In this document: piece after piece, positions 62,040 to 64,000 of the stretch
Position numbering within the stretch: position 1 is the first letter of the stretch
How the letters are laid out: every line of letters begins with the position of its first letter
From: Blattamonas nauphoetae
Lineage: Eukaryota; Preaxostyla; Oxymonadida
Direction: 5' to 3'
Assembly: GCA_033064195.1 (NCBI GenBank)
Contig: JARBJD010000239.1
Location: 52,534-116,533 of the forward strand
DNA: 64,000 nucleotides
Notes under the pieces: generated by a model
Told to the model about the DNA's origin: nothing
Databases searched by the model: none
Seen by the model: only the letters and a program-made list of their open reading frames with translations
Made by a program: the position numbers and the translations under genes

Positions 62040-62446
62040 ATGGTCAAACGTTATTTCTCAATTCAGAATTCAAACACTGCTCAACTACCACATGATTTTA
62101 CCAATTCAAGAAAACAAAAATATGTTCACTTCGACTGCAAACTCATTCATGTGAGGGAAGAAATTGATGGTTCAACAACAGTCGTTTCAAAAGACATTCC
62201 TCAACACATTACAATCCACGGTGATTGGATCCAGACAGACGCACACAATGATTCGTATGTTGCTTTCTGTAATGAACAGATTGCGAAGCGAAGAAGTGGG
62301 AATTAACTACTCGACAATCAATTGTGAAGATCTGGTTCAAAGACAGTTCTGGTGAATCAATTGAGATGGAAACAACAGAGACAATCAATGGAAAAATAAT
62401 CAAAGAGTATTATGAATTTCTGGTTGATCTCATGTTGGAATATTAG
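62040..62446 (+). pseudogene. Frameshifted small viral gene of unknown function
   Basis: Opens with MVKRYFSIQNSNTAQLPHDF after a T-rich motif and continues through YVHFDCKLIHVREE to about 62285. Coherent coding then resumes in another frame (IVKIWFKDSSGESIEMETTE to EFLVDLMLEY, stop 62446). One indel near 62285 explains the break. Family not recognised; position after the capsid genes suggests a virion protein. Confidence 0.55.
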
Positions 62447-62459
62447 TCATTGTTTCGAT

Positions 62460-63342
62460 AAGAGAATTATATTTTTGAATTAATTCATTGATGAGTGTCT
62501 GTTGTTGTCCGACGATTGCATATAATTCCTGAATTGCTTTGATACAGAAGTGAGAGTTCTGCATAATCAACTTGAAGACAGTCTGGATTGGAATCATTCA
62601 CGACCTCTGGGAATATTTCTTGGATCTGTTGTGCAATCACACCATCAAGCTTTCTTTCCTTCTTCAAGCATTCACATTTCTCTTTGCAGTTCTTCAAGTG
62701 CTCTTCTGTCTGTCTGCATTTTCAATTTGCTTCGTCACTTTGTTGATCTTTGAGTCAAATGTGTTGAACTGATACTGCACAATTTCCACTTTATTCAATT
62801 GTTCAAGAACATCAGGGTATGGAACAATATTCCTTTTCACTCTTCTGTCTGACAGTTGAGAAAAACTTCCTGTTGTGGATATTGAAAACACTGAACCTGT
62901 GTCCTCATCGTAGTAATAGATTGCTGGTCTGTCACATGGAGACCACATTACGATGCCATCACCATTGAACTGAATTCCTGAAGTTTCTGAAATTGATTGT
63001 GAAATGGAAAGGCCAGAAAAGAATGTTGATGACGGATATGTTCCAGGATACTTCGGAAGTGATCCCTCTGATATATTCCAATTGCTCCATTCAGATTAAT
63101 CAATCCTCCAATTGTTGGTGTTGCAATACCTGCTGAACAAGTGATCGATCCATTTGTGCTCACCACTTTTGGATTGATGATATTGCTGTCTTGTGTGCTT
63201 CAGTTGTCTTCTGAAGTGATTCAATCACTGCTGCATTCTCGTTGGTCGTCGAGAGATTATGATCAATATTTTCTCAATCATTTGTGAATTGTATTTTGTC
63301 GATTCATTTCTGTTTGCTCTTTCATTGAAAATACAATTTTGA
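62460..63342 (-). pseudogene. Fibre-type protein with S74 auto-processing chaperone domain, truncated
   Basis: The minus strand encodes an S74 (intramolecular chaperone) domain: FSQLSDRRVKRNIVPYPDVL with the cleavage Ser-Asp and Lys, VEIVQYQFN, DGVIAQQIQEIFPEVV and LQVDYAEL. Upstream are shaft-like repeats (TIGGLINLNGAIGI) and a short coil (NENAAVIESLQKTTEAHKT). Such domains trimerise and then cleave themselves off phage and viral fibres. The frame shifts near 63080 and 62700, a stop lies near 63170, and the 5' end is cut at the inner edge of the right terminal repeat, so no start remains. A viral receptor-binding fibre is inference. Confidence 0.72.
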
Positions 63343-63483
63343 TCCCTCATGAACATACGTCACCAGAACATTATTCTGACATACCCAGAGACTAGCGAAC
63401 AGTTCTCTTCTCTCATTGATTCAATTAATGCTTGTTCTGAACATACTCGACGTCTTTCCTTGTACATCGCAGGATTCATTTAA
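63343..63483 (-). pseudogene. Right-repeat remnant of the two-module small protein gene
   Basis: Carries only the first 47 codons of the 47127 gene in inverted orientation, from the ATG at about 63481 (start MNPAMYKERRRVC-like after a small deletion) to the repeat edge, then runs into unrelated sequence. Confidence 0.7.
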
Positions 63484-63521
63484 TACAAATTAAAAATTCA
63501 AAATAAAAATAACAACGAGTT

Positions 63522-64000
63522 TTATTTCTGTTGATCTTTTGAAGTAACCAATTTGGTACTTTTCTTTTCACATACTTCATCCAGATTTCGGCACAGATTG
63601 GTCGATAATATTCGAACGATTCTGGTTTCATCTTCGAGAAACTTTGAGGTTTTGCTCTCAACATGTTTTTCACCATTTGACTGATCTGTTCTTTCGATAG
63701 TCTGACGTATAACTCCTCCGATGCACAGGAAAGTTCTCTGACGTCTGATTTGACAGATCAGTTGAGGTTGGTTTCGTCGCCATTTCTTCGTGTCATAGTT
63801 CATCCAAGTTGGGTTTCAATGTCAACATATTTTGGAATAATTGTTTTAAAGTTTTGAAATTGACAATCAGTTCTGGTTTCCACAATCCTAATTTCATGAG
63901 AAATAAATGATTCTGACAAAGGAAATTCATTATATCACTGTCCTTTCTGATTGGGATTAGTGTATTCTAAAATTTGTTCAAGTTCTTCGATGAGTTCTAA
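63522..64000 (-). pseudogene. Right-repeat copy of the 163-aa viral gene, frameshifted
   Basis: Inverted copy of 46590-47081 with indels near 63530, 63746 and 63815 and a shifted frame around 63950. The 5' end lies beyond the window. Confidence 0.8.

Larger units (their letters stand above)
46590..64000 (+). mobile_element. Maverick/Polinton-type endogenous virus (right end beyond window)
   Basis: Diagnostic set: protein-primed DNA polymerase B (47.6-52.0 kb), retroviral-type integrase (52.0-54.0 kb), A32/FtsK-HerA packaging ATPase (54.4-55.2 kb, opposite strand) and double-jelly-roll major capsid protein (57.7-59.6 kb), between terminal inverted repeats. The outer left end is at or left of 46590 and was not located, so no target duplication could be read. 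The region is more AT-rich than the host genes, intronless and densely packed. No adenoviral-type maturation protease or clear penton protein was recognised. Confidence 0.93.
63343..64000 (-). repeat. Right terminal inverted repeat of the virus (truncated by window end)
   Basis: Inverted copy of 46599-47267. Differences include missing bases in homopolymers and a 2-nt deletion near 63746 that break the repeat-encoded gene. Confidence 0.92.

Noticed and set aside
46590-64000. An adenovirus-type maturation protease gene
   Set aside because: Searched by eye for the His-Asp/Glu-Gln-Cys arrangement in all intact viral frames; none was convincing.
1-64000. CRISPR array, rRNA genes or functional tRNA genes
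   Set aside because: No regularly spaced identical repeats, no rRNA core sequences, and the only tRNA-like sequences do not fold into complete cloverleaves.

Overview
The window is nuclear DNA of a unicellular eukaryote. Coding is dense in places and spliceosomal introns are very short: 29-31 nt in several genes and 34-99 nt in others. All three standard stop codons end conserved genes (TAA in histone H4 and MLH3, TGA in the chorein gene, TAG in the casein kinase). The mix of tiny introns, large Ser/Thr-rich beta-helix surface proteins with a recurrent CGQ/LPCSTL signature, many mobile elements and a Maverick/Polinton virus suggests an anaerobic metamonad, possibly an oxymonad of the Blattamonas type. 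That taxonomic call is inference.

Host part, 1-46.5 kb. The left third carries intact housekeeping genes: a divergent histone H4 (-), an unknown helical 355-aa protein (-), a three-exon 2,550-aa chorein-family (VPS13/ATG2-like) lipid-transfer protein (+), MLH3 with a complete endonuclease motif (+) and a seven-exon CK1-family kinase ending in a CaaX box (+). A 3.6-kb gene-poor stretch with a TA-flanked inverted-repeat element follows. Next come a broken beta-helix surface-protein gene (-), a four-exon APC10/DOC1 gene (+) and a four-exon coiled-coil gene (-). From 28 kb on, decay dominates: a 1.5-kb Mutator-like element with a perfect 9-bp target duplication splits a gene exactly in frame and appears to carry a myotubularin fragment. 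Beyond it lie a degraded polytopic membrane-protein gene and its partial duplicate, an LRR-PP2C pseudogene with a stop codon in its CDG motif, relics of two transposase classes, a copied APC10 fragment, MITE-like repeats and tRNA-like sequences.

Viral part, about 46.6-64 kb. This is an AT-rich Maverick/Polinton-type endogenous virus bounded by inverted repeats of at least 650 bp; the right repeat runs off the window. It encodes a protein-primed family B DNA polymerase with an embedded HNH-like zinc domain and an N-terminal OTU-like domain, a retroviral-type integrase with a DD35D rather than DD35E triad, an FtsK/HerA-type packaging ATPase, two small paralogous basic/amphipathic proteins, a double-jelly-roll major capsid protein, a second capsid paralogue, and a fibre-type protein with an S74 auto-processing chaperone domain. 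Most viral genes start a few bases after a T-rich motif close to TTTTTTATTTTT. The left and centre (46.6-59.6 kb) are open. The right (59.6-64 kb) is decaying: the second capsid gene has frameshifts and a host-type MITE insertion, the S74 gene is frameshifted and cut by the inner edge of the right repeat, and the right-repeat gene copies carry indels. The copy therefore looks endogenous and probably non-autonomous now, although its replication and integration genes remain open.
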